From assembly GCF_003573695.1 (NCBI RefSeq), contig NC_039358.1, positions 195,338,418-195,402,417 of the forward strand: DNA of 64,000 bases. Reading direction: 5' to 3'. The stretch comes from Papaver somniferum. Lineage: Eukaryota > Streptophyta > Magnoliopsida > Ranunculales > Papaveraceae. The translations under genes and the position numbers were made by a program. This document shows, piece after piece, positions 48,161-61,459 of the stretch (position 1 is its first letter; every line of letters starts with the position of its first letter). The notes below the pieces were generated by a model. The model did no database searches, was not told the origin of the DNA, and was given only the letters and a program-made list of their open reading frames with translations.

Positions 48161-51100
48161 AACGCAGTGTGTAGAGTTTTTTGAGTTAACGTATATAAGA
48201 TTCAACATTTTTATGAACTCTTTCTTTTTGTGTTGGTTTGTCTTTCTATTTGATTCAAGATAGATGAAATTTGTTAGGTGTTGGATTAGTTCTGCATGGT
48301 CTTTCATCCTTCTTCTATTGTGAAATTTGACTTCCTTCATATTTTCTTGAATCAACGTACATAGAAATGCAATTTTTACTAGACGTATTGCCTTAGAACA
48401 TATTAATTGTAATTACAATACATTTTTCAAACTTTTTCTGTTAAAGATGAGTTTATGTAGTTTACAATTTAGTGTGTAGAGTTTTTTGAGTTAATGTATA
48501 TTAAATTCAACATTTTTATGAACTCTTTCTTTTTGTGTTGGATTTGTCTTTCTATTTGATTCAAGATAGATGAAATTTGTTAGAATTTGAATTAGTTCTG
48601 CATGGTCTTTCATCCTTCTTCTATTGTGAAATTTGACTTCCTTCAAATTTTCTTGAATCAACGTACATAGAAATGCAATTTTTACTAGACGTATTGCCTT
48701 AGAACATATTAATTGTAATTACAATACATTTTTCAAACTTTTTTTGTTAAAGATGAGTGTATCTAGTTTACAATATAGTCTCAGAAATCAATTTCCGACT
48801 TATAACGAAATGTGTAGACTTTTTTGAGTTAACGTATATAAAATTCAACATTTTTATGAACTTTTTCTTTTTGTGTTGGCTTTGTGTTTCTATCTGATTC
48901 AAGATAGAAGGAATTTGTTAGGATTTGAATTAGTTATGCATGGTCTTTCATCCTTCTTCTATTGTGAAATTTGAATTCCTTCATATTTTCTTGAATCAAC
49001 GTACATAGAAATGCAATTTTTACTAGACGTATTGCCTTAGAACATATTAATTGTAATTACAATACATTTTTCAAACTTTTTTCTGTTAAATTTGAGTTTA
49101 TCTAGTTTACAATTTAGTCTGAGAAATCAATTTCCGACTTTTAACGAAGTGAGTAGACTTTTTTGAGTTAACGTATATAAGATTCAACATTTTATGAACT
49201 CTTTCTTTTTGTGTTGGCTTTGTCTTTCTATTTGATTCAAGATAGATGAAATTTGTTAGGATTTGGATTAGTTCTGCATGGTCTTTCATCCTTCTTCTAT
49301 TGTGAAATTTGACTTCCTTCATATTTTCTTGAATCAACGTACATAGAAATGCAATTTTTACTAGACGTATTGCCTTAGAACATATTGATTGTAATTACAA
49401 TACATTTTTCAAACTTTTTCTGTTAAAGATGAGTTTATCTAGTTTACAATTTAGTCTCAGAAATCAATTTCCGACTTATAAGGAAGTGTGTAGACTTTTT
49501 TGAGTTAACGTATATTAAATTCAACATTTTTATGAACTCTTTCTTTTTGTGTTGGCTTTGTCTTTTTATTTGATTCAAAATATATGAAATTTGTTAGGAT
49601 TTGGATTAGTTCTGCATGGTCTTTCATCCTTCTTCTATTGTGAAATTTGACTTCCTTCATATTTTCTTGAATCAACGTACATAGAAATGCAATTTTTACT
49701 AGACGTATTGCCTTAGAACATATTGATTGTAATTACAATACATTTTTCAAACTTTTTCTGTTAAAGATGAGTTTATCTAGTTTACAATTTAGTCTCAGAA
49801 ATCAATTTCCGACTTATAACGATGTGTGTAGACTTTTTTTAGTTAACGTATATTAAATTCAACATTTTTAGGAACTCTTTCTTTTTGTGTTGGATTTGTC
49901 TTTCTATTTGATTCAAGATAGATGAAATTTGTTAGGGTTTGGATTAGTTCTGCATGGTCTTTCATCCTTCTTCTATTGTGAAATTTGACTTGCTTCATAT
50001 TTTCTTGAATCAACGCACATAGAAATGCAATTTTTACTAGACGTATTGCCTTGGAACATATTGATTGTAATTACAATACATTTTTCAAACTTTTTCTGTT
50101 AAAGATGAGTCTATCTAGTTTACAATTTAGTCTCAGAAATCAATTTCCGACTTATAACGAAATGTGTAGACTTTTTTGAGTTAACGTATATAAAATTCAA
50201 CATTTTTATGAACTCTTTCTTTTTGTGTTGGCTTTGTATTTCTATTTGATTCAAGATAGATGAAATTTGTTAGGATTTGGATTAGTTCTGCATGGTCTTT
50301 TATCCTTCTTCTATTGTGAAATTTGACTTCCTTCATATTTTCTTGAATCAACGTACATAGAAATGCAATTTTTACTAGACGTATTGCCTTAGAACATATT
50401 AATTGTAATTACAATACATTTTTCAAACTTTTTTTGTTAAAGATGAGTTTATCTAGTTTACAATTTAGTCTCAGAAATCAATTTCCGATGTATAACGAAG
50501 TGTGTAGACTTTGTTGAGTTACCGTATATAAGATTCAACATTTTTATGAACTCTTTCTTTTTGTGTTGGCTTTGTCTTTCTATTTGATTCAAGATAGATG
50601 AAATTTTTTAGGATTTGGATTAGTTCTGCATGGTCTTTCATCCTTCTTCTATTGTGAAATTTGACTTCCTTCATATTTTCTTGAATCAACGTACATAGAA
50701 ATGCAATTTTTACTAGGCGTATTTCCTTAGAATATATTAATTGTAATTACAATACATTTTTCAAACTTTTTCTGTTAAAGATGAGTTTATCTAGTTTACA
50801 ATTTAGTCTCAGAAATCAATTTCCGACTTATAACGAAATGTGTAGACTTTTTGGGTAAACTTATATAAAATTCAACATTTTTAAGAACTCTTTCTTTTTT
50901 TGTTGGCTTTGTGTTTCTATCTGATTCAAGATAGAAGAAATTTGTTAGGATTTGGATTAGTTCTGCATGGTCTCTCATTCTTCTTCTATTGTGAAATTTG
51001 ACTTCCTTCATATTTTCTTGAATCAACGTACATAGAAATGCAATTTTTACTAGACGTATTTCCTTAGAACATATTAATGTAATTACAATACATTTTTCAA

Positions 51101-53956
51101 ACTTTTTCTGTTAAAGATGAGTTTATCTAGTTTACAATTTAGTCTCAGAAATCAATTTCAGATGTATAACGCAGTGTGTGGACTTTTTTGAGTTAACGTA
51201 TATAAAATTCAACGTTTTTATGAACTCTTTCTTTTTGTGTTGGCTTTGTCTTTCTATTTGATTCAAGATAGATGAAATTTGTTAGGATTTGGATTAGTTC
51301 TACAAAGTCTTTCATCCTTCTTCTATTGTGAAATTTGACTTCCTTCATATTTTCTTGAATCAACGTACATAGAAAAGCAATTTTTACTAGACGTATTGCC
51401 TAGACTTTTTCGAGTTAACGTATATAAAATTCAAAATTTTTATGAACTCTTTCTTTTTATGTTGGCTTTATCTTTCTATTTGATTCAAGATAGATGAAAT
51501 TTGTTAGGATTTGGATTAGTTTTGCATGGTCTTTCATCCTTTTTCTATTGTGAAATTTGACTTCCTTCATATTTTCTTGAATCAACGTACATAGAAATGC
51601 AATTTTTACTAGACGTATTGCCTTAGAACATATTAATTGTAATAACAATACATTTTTCAAACTTTTTCTGTTAAAGATGAGTTTATCTAGTTTACAATTT
51701 AGTCTCAGAAATCAATTTCCGATGTATAACGAAGTGTGTAGACTTTTTTGAGTTAACGTATATAAGATTCAACATTTTTATGAACTCTTTCTTTTTGTGT
51801 TGGTTTGTCTTTCTATTTGATTCAAAATAGATGAAATTTGTTAGGATTTGGATTAGTTCTGCATGGTCTTTCATCCTTCTTCTATTGTGAAATTTGACTT
51901 CCTTCATATTTTCTTGAATCAACGTACATAGAAATGCAATTTTTACTAGATGTATTGCCTTAGAACGTATTAATTGTAATTACAATACATTTTTAAAACT
52001 TTTTCTGTTAAATTTTAGTTTATCTAGTTTACAATTTAGTCTCAGAAATCAATTTCCGACTTATAACGAAGTGTGTAGACTTTTTTGAGTTAACGTATTT
52101 AAAATTGAACATTTTTATGAACTCTTTCTTTTTGCGTTGCTTTGTCTTTCTATTTGATTCAAGATAGATGAAATTTGTTAGGATTTGGATTAGTTCTGCA
52201 TGGTCTTTCATCCTTCTTCTATTGTGAAATTTGACTTCCTTCATATTTTCTTGAATCAACGTACATAGAAATGCAATTTTTACTAGGCGTATTGCCTTAG
52301 AACATAGTAATTTTAATTACAATACATTTTTCAAACTTTTACTGTTAAAGATGAGTTATCTAGTTTACAATTTAGTCTCATAAATCAATTTCCGACTTAT
52401 AACGAAATGTGTAGACTTTTTTGAGTTAACGATATAAAATTCAACAGTTTTATGAACTCTTTCTTTTTGTGTTGGCTTTGTATTTCTATTTGATTCAAGA
52501 TAGATGAAATTTGTTAGGATTTGGATTAGTTCTGCATGGTCTTTCATCCTTCTTCTAATGTGAAATTTGACTTCCTTCATATTTTCTTGAATCAACGTAC
52601 AAAGAAATGCACTTTTTACTAGACGTATTGCCTTAGAACATATTAATTGTAATTACAATACATTTTTCAAAATTTTTCTGTTAAAGAGTTTATCTAGTTT
52701 ACAATTTATTCTCAGAAATCAATTTCCGACTTATAACGAAATGGGTAAACTTTTGGAGTTAACATATATAAAATTCAACCTTTTTATGAACTCTTTTTTT
52801 TGTGTTGGCTTTGTGTTTCTATCTGATTCAAGATAGAGGAAATTGGTTAGGATTTAGATTAGTTCTGCATGGTCTTTCATCCTTCTTCTATTGTGAAATT
52901 TGACTTCCTTCATATTTTCTTGAATCAGCGTACATAGAAATGCAATTTTTACCAGGCGTATTGCCTTAGAACATATTAATTGTAATTACAATACATTTTT
53001 CAAACTTTTTCTGTTAAATTTGAGTTTATCTAGTTTACAATTTGGTCTCAGAAATCAATTTCCGACTTATAACGAAGTGTGTAGACTTTTTTGAGTTAAC
53101 GTATATAAGATTCAACATTTTTATGAACTCTTTCTTTTTATGTTAGCTTTGTCTTTCTATCTGATTCAAGATAGATGAAATTTGTTAGGATTTGGATTAG
53201 TTATGCATGGTCTTTCATCCTTCTTCTATTGTGAAATTTGACTTCCTTCATATTTTCTTGAATCAACGTACATAGAAATTCAATTTTTACCAGGCGTATT
53301 GCCTTAGAACATATTAATTGTAATTACAATACATTTTTCAAACTTTTTCTGTTAAATTTGAGTTTATCTAGTTTACAATTTAGTCTCAGAAATCAATTTC
53401 CGACTTATAACGAAGTGTGTAGACTTTTTTGAGTTAACGTATATAAGATTCAACATTTTTATGAACTCTTTCTTTTTATGTTAGCTTTGTCTTTCTATCT
53501 GATTCAAGATAGATGAAATTTGTTAGGATTTGGATTAGTTCTGCATGGTCTTTCATCCTTCTTCTATTGTGAAATTTGACTTCCTTCATATTTTCTTGAA
53601 TCAACGTACATAGAAATGCAATTTTTACTAGACGTATTGCCTTAGAACATATTAATTGTAATTACAATACATTTTTCAAACTTTTTCTGTTAAAGATGAG
53701 TTTATCTAGTTTACAATTTAGTCTCAGAAATCAATTTCCGACTTATAACGAAATGTGTAAACTTTTTTGAGTTAACGTATATAAAATTCAACATTTTTAT
53801 GAACCCTTTCTTTTTATGATGGCTTTGTGTTTCTATCTGATTCAAGATAGATGAAATTTGTTAGGATTTGGATTAGATCTGCATGGCCTTTCATCCTTCT
53901 TCTATTGTGAAATTTGACTTCCTTCATATTTTCTTGAATCAACGTACATAGAAATG

Positions 53957-53967
53957 CAATTTTTACT
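53957..53967 (+). repeat. Left target-site duplication of insertion 3
   Basis: CAATTTTTACT, repeated at 54704-54714. The last T could equally belong to the adjacent T-run. Confidence 0.78.
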
Positions 53968-54067
53968 TTTTTTTTTTTTTTGCTAAATCCATGTTGTATT
54001 AATGAATAACTAATATGTACAAAGTGTTCATAAGAAAAGAGGTCAGAAGACCCCAAAAACTTACAAA
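53967..54067 (-). terminator. 3' UTR and A-tail of insertion 3
   Basis: Lies between the ORF2 stop (54068-54070) and the A-tail. I see no canonical AATAAA on the minus strand. A weak alternative is the A/T-rich ATTAATAC about 20 bases before the tail. Confidence 0.7.
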
Positions 54068-54703
54068 CTACTTGAATCTGAAATAAACAACATTAGGAAA
54101 TTCTAAAGACAAAAGGAAATCAGGCCTTTCATCATAATTTAAACCTTCACCATTACGAAGATAACATCCCCTTTTAGCCATCTTGTCTGCTGCAAAATTA
54201 GCCTCACGATAAGTATGAACAAAGCGAATAGAGTCATAATTGTTTTGTATTCTTCTCCATCTGTGCTTGACAAACCAAGGAAGATTTGTACCCATCAATG
54301 TCTTAATTGTTCCCATTGAATCAGAACGTACAACCACTCTTTTAACATTCCACTTCATAGCCCACTCCAAACCAACAATAATACCATAAAGTTCAGCTAA
54401 GAAATTAGTAGTAGAACCCAAACCAATACTCATAGCACCCAAAAAATTACAATCAGCATCACGAACAACAACACCAGCTCCAGCTATACCTGGATTTCCT
54501 TTGGCTGCTCCATCACAACATAATAAAATTTCATCCCTATTTGGCGGACTCCAAAAGCACTCAATTGGCTGAACCTGCTTAACCTTCCTATGCATCACAC
54601 GGAAAAAGTTCAAAAGATCCAAGTCCGTTGTAGTATTATGCATGAAACCCTTCAAACGACCAGCGTATTCACTAATCAAATAGAACACTCTCTTCTTAAA
54701 AAA
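54068..54703 (-). pseudogene. LINE ORF2 C-terminus with RNase H domain (RVT_3), 5'-truncated
   Basis: An open frame of about 212 codons to its natural stop. The RNase H fold is clear. Numbering from the first codon of the frame, the catalytic acids are D65 (CCDGAAKGNPG), E105 (FLAELYG), D129 (RSDSMG) and D174 in HTYREANFAADKMAKRG, with a His just before. All four acids of the plant RVT_3 type are present and the frame is undamaged. In plant LINEs this domain sits at the C-terminus of ORF2, after zf-RVT, and removes RNA during element replication. The frame starts at the truncation point, and the TTG at its edge lies in the satellite flank, so there is no genuine start. The upstream zf-RVT is not included. 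Confidence 0.9.
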
Positions 54704-54714
54704 CAATTTTTACT
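54704..54714 (+). repeat. Right target-site duplication of insertion 3
   Basis: CAATTTTTACT followed by AGACGTATTG, the normal satellite continuation, so the array phase is restored after removing the element and one repeat. Confidence 0.78.
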
Positions 54715-57700
54715 AGACGTATTGCCTTAGAACATATTATTGTAATTACAATAAATTTTACAAACTTTTTCTGTAAAATTTGAGTTTATCTAGTTTACAA
54801 TTTAGTCTCAAAAATCAATTTTTGACTTATAACGAAGTGTGTAGACTTTTTTGAGTTAACGTATATAAGATTCAACATTTTTATAAACTCTTTCTTTTTA
54901 TGTTGGCTTTGTCTTTCTATTTGATTCAAGATAGATGAAATTTGTTAGGATTTGGATTAGTTCTGCATGGTCTTTCATCCTTCTTCTATTTTGAAATTTG
55001 ACTTCCTTCATATTTTCTTGAATCAACGTACATAGAAATGCAATTTTTACTAGACGTATTGCCTTAGAACATATTAATTGTAATTACAATACATTTTTCA
55101 AACTTTTTCTGTTAAATTTGAGTTTATCTAGTTTACAATTTAGTCTCAGAAATCAATTTCTAACTTATAACAAAGTGTGTAGACTTTTTTGAGTTAAAGT
55201 ATATAAGATTCAACATTTTTATGAACTCTTTCTTTATGTTGGCTTTGTCTTTCTATTTGATTCAAGATAGATGAAATTTGTTAGGATTTGGATTTGTTCT
55301 GCATGGTCTTTCATCCTTCTTCTATTGTGAAATTTGACTTCCTTCATATTTTCTTGAATCAACGTACATAGAAATGCAATTTTTACTAGGCGTATTGCCT
55401 TAGAACATATTAATTGTAATTACAATACATTTTTCAAACTTTTTCTGTTAAATTTGAGTTTATCTAGTTTACAATTTTGTCTCAGAAATCAATTTCCGAT
55501 TTATAACGAAGTGTGTAGACTTTTTTGAGTTAACGTATATAAGATTCAACATTTTTATGAACTCTTTCTTTTTATGTTGGCTTTGTCTTTCTATTTGATT
55601 TAAGATAGATGAAATTTATTAGGATTTGGATTAGTTCTGCATGGTCTTTCATCCTTTTTTTATTTTGAAATTTGACTTCCTTCATATTTTCTTGAATCAA
55701 CGTACATAGAAATGCAATTTTTACTAGACGTATTGCCTTAGAACATATTATTGTAATTACAATACATTTTTCAAACTTTTTCTGTTAAATTTGAGTTTAT
55801 CTAGTTTACAATTTAGTCTCACAAATCAATTTCCGACTTATAACGAAGTGTGTAAACCTTTTTGAGTTACCGTATATTAAATTCAACATTTTTATGAACT
55901 CATTCTTTTTGTGTTGGCTTTGTCTTTCTATTTGATTCAAGATAGATGAAATTTGTTAGGATTTGGATTAGTTCTACATGGCCTTTCATCCTTCTTCTAT
56001 TGTGAAATTTGACTCCCTTCATATTTTCTTGAATCAACGTACATAGAAATGCAATTTTTATTAGGCGTATTGCCTTAGAACATATTAATTGTAATGAAAT
56101 ACATTTTTCAAACTTTTTCTGTTAAATTTGAGTTTATCTAGTTTACAATTTAGTCTCAGAAATCAATTTCCGACTTATAACAAAGTGTGTAGACTTTTTT
56201 GAGTTAAAGTATATAAGATTCAACATTTTTATGAACTCTTTCTTTTTATGTTGGCTTTGTCATTCTATTTGATTCAAGATAGATGAAATTTGTTATGATT
56301 TGGATTAGTTCTGCATGGTCTTTCATCCTTCTTCTATTTTGAAATTTGACTTCCTTCATATTTTCTTGAATCAACGTACATAGAAATGCAATTTTTACTA
56401 GGCGTATTGCCTTAGAATATATTAATTTGTAATTACAATACATTTTTCAAACTTTTTCTGTTAAATTTGAGTTTATCTAGTTTACAATTTAGTCTCAGAA
56501 ATGAAGTGTGTAGACTTTTTTGAGTTAAAGTATATAAGATTCAACATTTTTATGAAATCTTTCTTTTTATGTTGGCTTTGTCTTACTATTTGATTCAAGA
56601 TAGATGAAATTTGTTAGGATTTGGATTAGTTCTGCATGGTCTTTCATCCTTCTTCTATTGTGAAATTTGACTTCCTTCATATTTTCTTGAATCAACGTAC
56701 ATAGAAATGCAATTTTTACTAGACGTATTTCCTTAGAACATATTAATTGTAATTACAATACATTTTTCAAACTTTTTCTGTTAAAGATGAGTTTATCTAG
56801 TTTACAATTTAGTCTCAAAAATCAATTTCCGACTTATAACGAAGTGTGTAGACTTTTTTGAGTTAACGTATATTAAATTCAACATTTTTATGAACTCTTT
56901 CTTTTTGTGTTGGCTTTGTTTTTCTATTTGATTCAAGATAGATGAAATTTGTTAGGATTTGGATTAGTTTTGCATGGTCTTTCATCCTTTTCTATTGTGA
57001 AATTTGACTTCCTTCATATTTTCTTGAATCAACGTACATAGAAATGCAATTTTTACTAGACGTATTGCCTTAGAACATATTAATTGTAATTACAATACAT
57101 TTTTCAAACTTTTTCTGTTAAAGATGAGTTTATCTAGTTTACAATTTAGTCTCAGAAATCAATTTCCGACTTATAACGAAATGTGTAGACTTTTTTGAGT
57201 TAACGTATATAAAATTCAACATTTTTATGAACTCTTTCTTCTTGTGTTGGCTTTGTTTTTCTATTTGATTCAAGATACATGAAATTTGTTAGGATTTGGA
57301 TTAGTTCTGCATGGTCTTTCATCTTTCTTCTATTGTGAAATTTGACTTCCTTCATATTTTCTTGAATCAACGTACATAGAAATGCAATTTTTACTAGACG
57401 TATTGCCTTAGAACATATTAATTGTAATTACAATACATTTTTCAAACTTTTTCTGTTAAAGATGAGTTTATCTAGTTTACAATTTAGTCTCAAAAATCAA
57501 TTTCCAACTTATAAAGAAATGTGTAGACTTTTTTGAGTTAACGTATATAAAATTCAACATTTTTATGAACTCTTTATTTTTGTGTTGGCTTTGTCTTTTT
57601 ATTTGATTCAAGATAGATGGAATTTGTTAGGATTTGGATTAGTTCTGCATGGTCTTTCATCCTTCTTCTATTGTGAAATTTGACTTGCTTCATATTTTCT

Positions 57701-60700
57701 TGAATCAACGTACATAGAAATGCAATTTTTACTAGACGTATTGCCTTAGAACATATTAATTGTAATTACAATACATTTTTCAAACTTTTTCTGCTAAAGA
57801 TGAGTCTATCTAGTTTACAATTTAGTCTCAGAAATCAATTTCCGACTTATAAAGAAGTGTGTAGACTTTTTTGAGTTAACGTATATAAAGTTCAACATTT
57901 TTATGAACTCTTTCTTTTTTTGTTGGTTTTGTCTTTCTATTTGATTCAAGATAGATGAAATTTGTTAGGATTTGGATTAGTTCTGCATGGTCTTTCATCC
58001 TTCTTCTATTGTGAAATTTGACATCCTTCGTATTTTCTTGAATCAACGTACATAGAAATGCAATTTTTACTAGACGTATTGCCTTAGAACATATTAATTG
58101 TAATTACAATACATTTTTCAAACTTTTTCTGTTAAAGATGAGTTTATCTAGTTTACAATTTAGTCTTAGAAATCAATTTCCGACTTATAACGAAATGTGT
58201 AGACTTTTTTGAGTTAACGTATATAAAATTCAACATTTTTATGAACTCTTTCTTTTTGTGTTGGCTTTGTCTTTCTATTTGATTCAAAATAGATGAAATT
58301 TATTAGGATTTGGATTAGTTCTGCATGGTATTTCATCCTTTTTATATTGTGAAATTTGACTTCCTTCATATTTTCTTGAATCAACGTACATAGAAATGCA
58401 ATTTTTACTAGACGTATTGCCTAAGAACATATTAATTGTAATTACAATACATTTTTCAAACTTTTTCTGTTAAAGATGAGTTTATCTAGTTTACAATTTA
58501 GTCTCATAAATCAATTTTCGACTTATAACGAAATGTGTAGACTTTTTTGAGTTAACGTATATAAAATTCAACATTTTAATGAACTCTTTCTTTTTGTGTT
58601 GGCTTTGTCTTTCTATTTGATTCAAGATAGATAAAATTTGTTAGGATTTGAATTAGTTCTGCATGGTCTTTCATCCTTCTTCTATTGTGAAATTTGACTT
58701 CCTTCATATTTTCTTGAATCAACGTACATAGAAAAGCAATTTTTACTAGACGTATTGCCTTAGAACATATTAATTGTAATTACAATACATTTTTCAAAAT
58801 TTTTCTATTAAAGATGAGTTTATCTAGTTTACAATTTAGTCTCAGAAATCAATTTCCGACTTATAAGGAAATGTGTAGACTTTTTTTGAGTTAACGTATA
58901 TAAAATTCAACATTTTTATGAACTCTTTCTTTTTGTGTTGGCTTTGTGTTTCTATCTGATTCAAGATAGAAGAAATTTGTTAGGATTTGGATTAGTTCTG
59001 CATGGCCTTTCATCCTTCTTCTATTGTGAAATTTGACTTCCTTCGTATTTTCTTGAATCAACGTACATAAAAATGCAATTTTTACTAGAAGTATTGCCTT
59101 AGAACATATTATTGTAATTACAATATATTTTTCAAACTTTTTCTGTTAAATTTGAGTTTATCTAGTTTACAATCTAGTCTCAGAAATCAATTTCCGACTT
59201 ATATAACGAAGTGTGTAGACTTTTTTAAGTTAAGGTATATAAGATTCAACATTTTTATGATCTCTTTCTTTTTATGTTGGCTTTGTCTTTCTATTTGATT
59301 CAAGATAGAAGAAATTCGTTAGGATTTGGATTAGTTCTGCATGGTCTTTCATCCTTCTTCTATTTTGAAATTTGACTTCCTTTATATTTTCTTGAATCAA
59401 CGTACATAGAAATGCAATTTTTACTAGACGTATTGCCTTAGAACATATTATTGTAATTGCAATAAGATTTTCAAACTTTTTCTGTTAAATTTGAGTTTAT
59501 CTAGTTTACAATTTAGTCTCAGAAATCAATTTCCAACTTATAACGAAGTGTGTAAACCTTTTTGAGTTAACGTATATTAAATTCAACATTTTTATGAACT
59601 CATTATATTTGTGTTGGCTTTGTCTTTCTACTTGATTCAAGATAGATGAAATTTGTTAGGATTTGGATTAGTTCTGCATGGTCTTTCATCCTTCTTCTAT
59701 TGTGACATTTGACTTCCATCATATTTTCTTGAATCAACGTACATAGAAATGCAATTTTTACTAGACGTATTGCCATAGAACATATTAATTGTTATTACAA
59801 TAAATTTTTCAAACTTTTTCTGTTCAATTTGAGTTTATCTAGTTTACAATTTAGTCTCAGAAATCAATTTCCGACTTATAACGAAGTGTGTAAACCTTTT
59901 TGAGTTAATGTACATTAAATTCAACATTTTTATGAACTCATTCTATTTGTGTTGGCTTTGTGTTTCTATCTGATTCAAGATAGAAGAAATTTGTTAGGAT
60001 TTGGATTAGTTCTGCATGGTCTTTCATCCTTCTTCTATTGTGAAATTTGACTTCCTTCATATTTTCTTGAATCAACGTACATAGAAATGCAATTTTTACT
60101 AGACGTATTTCCTTAGAACATATTAATTGTAATTACAATACATTTTTCAAACTTTTTCTGTTAAAGATGAGTTTATCTAGTTTACAATTTAGTCTCAGAA
60201 ATCAATTTCCGATGTATAACGAAGTGTGTTGACTTTTTTGAGTTAACGTATATAAGATTCAACATTCTTATGAACTCTTTATTTTTGTGTTGGATTTGTC
60301 TTTCTATTTGATTCAAAATAGATGAAATTTGCTAGGATTTGGATTAGTTCTGCATTGTCTTTCATCCTTCTTCTATTGTGAAATTTGACTTCCTTCATAT
60401 TTTCTTGAATCAACGTACATAGAAATGTAATTTTTACTAGATGTGTTGCCTTAGAACGTATTAATTGTAATTACAATACATTTTTCAAACTTTTTCTGTT
60501 AAATTTGAGTTTATCTAGTTTACAATTTAGTCTCAGAAATCAATTTCCAACTTATAACGAAGTGTGTAGACTTTTTTGAGTTACGTATATAAAATTCAAC
60601 ATTTTTATGAACTCTTTCTTTTTGTGTTGGTTTGTCTTTATATTTGATTCAAGATATATAAAACTTGTTAGGATTTGGATTATTTCTGCATGGTCTTTCA

Positions 60701-61049
60701 TCCTTCTTCTATTGTGAAATTTGACTTCCTTCATATTTTCTTGAATCAACGTACATAGAAATGCAATTTTTACTAGGCGTATTGCGTTAGAACATATTAA
60801 TTGTAATTACAATACATTTTTCAAACCTTTTCTGTTAAACATGAGTTTATCTAGTTTACAATTTAGTCTCATAAATAAATTTCCGACTTATAGCGAAATG
60901 TGTAGACTTTTTTGAGTTAACGTATATAAAATTCAACATTTTTATGAACTCTTTCTTTTTGTGTTGGCTTTGTCTTTCTATTTGATTCAAGATAGATGAA
61001 ATTCGTTAGGATTTGGATTAGTTCTGCATGGTCTTTCATCCTTCTTCTA

Positions 61050-61059
61050 NNNNNNNNNN
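61050..61059. other. Assembly gap (10 N)
   Basis: Ten unknown bases. The monomer phase jumps from CTTCTTCTA to TTTACAATTTAG, so more than ten bases, about 160, would be missing if the array were regular. Confidence 0.95.
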
Positions 61060-61449
61060 TTTACAATTTAGTCTCAGAAATCAATTTCCGACTTATAACG
61101 AAGTGTGTAGACTTTTTTGAGTTAAAGTATATAAGATTCAACATTTTTATGAACTCTTTCTTTTTATGTTGGCTTTGTCTTTCTATCTGATTCAATATTG
61201 ATGAAATTTGTTAGGATTTGGATTAGTTCTGCATGGTCTTTCATCCTTCTTCTATTGTGAATTTGACTTCCTTCATATTTTCTTGAATCAACGTACATAG
61301 AAATGCAATTTTCACTAGGCGTATTTCCTAGAACATATTAATTGTAATTACAATATATTTTTCAAACTTTTTCTGTTAAATTTGAGTTATCTAGTTTACA
61401 ATTTAGTCTCATAAATAAATTTCCGACTTATAGAAGTTTGTAAACCTTT

Positions 61450-61459
61450 NNNNNNNNNN
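61450..61459. other. Assembly gap (10 N)
   Basis: Ten unknown bases. The phase moves backwards across the gap, from GTAAACCTTT to CGAAATGTGTAGAC, so the true sequence cannot be a simple 10-bp fill. Confidence 0.95.

Larger units (their letters stand above)
40989..53966. repeat. Satellite array, segment 3
   Basis: Same orientation and monomer as before. From about 43 kb the prevailing variants change: CTAGGCGTATTGCC, TTAAATTTGAG, TTTTTATGTTGGC and AGTTAAAGTATATAAG become common, and the 290-bp S monomer no longer appears. Other deleted monomers occur, for example at about 41441 and 48463 (CAATTTAGTGTGTAGAG), at 44458 and 45454 (CAGAAATGAAGTGTG), and a large loss near 51400 (GTATTGCCTAGAC). 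No gene is visible. Confidence 0.96.
53967..54703 (-). mobile_element. Insertion 3: 5'-truncated LINE 3' end, minus strand
   Basis: A 737-bp non-satellite block flanked by 10-11 bp direct repeats. On the minus strand it reads: end of ORF2 with RNase H, about 100 bp of 3' UTR, then an A-tail of about 15 (the T-run at 53967-53981). Just before the tail it reads GGATTTAGC, comparable to GACCTAGC before the tails of insertions 1 and 2, but the rest of the 3' UTR is unrelated, so it is a different LINE family. Truncation from the 5' end is the usual outcome of LINE insertion. Confidence 0.88.
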
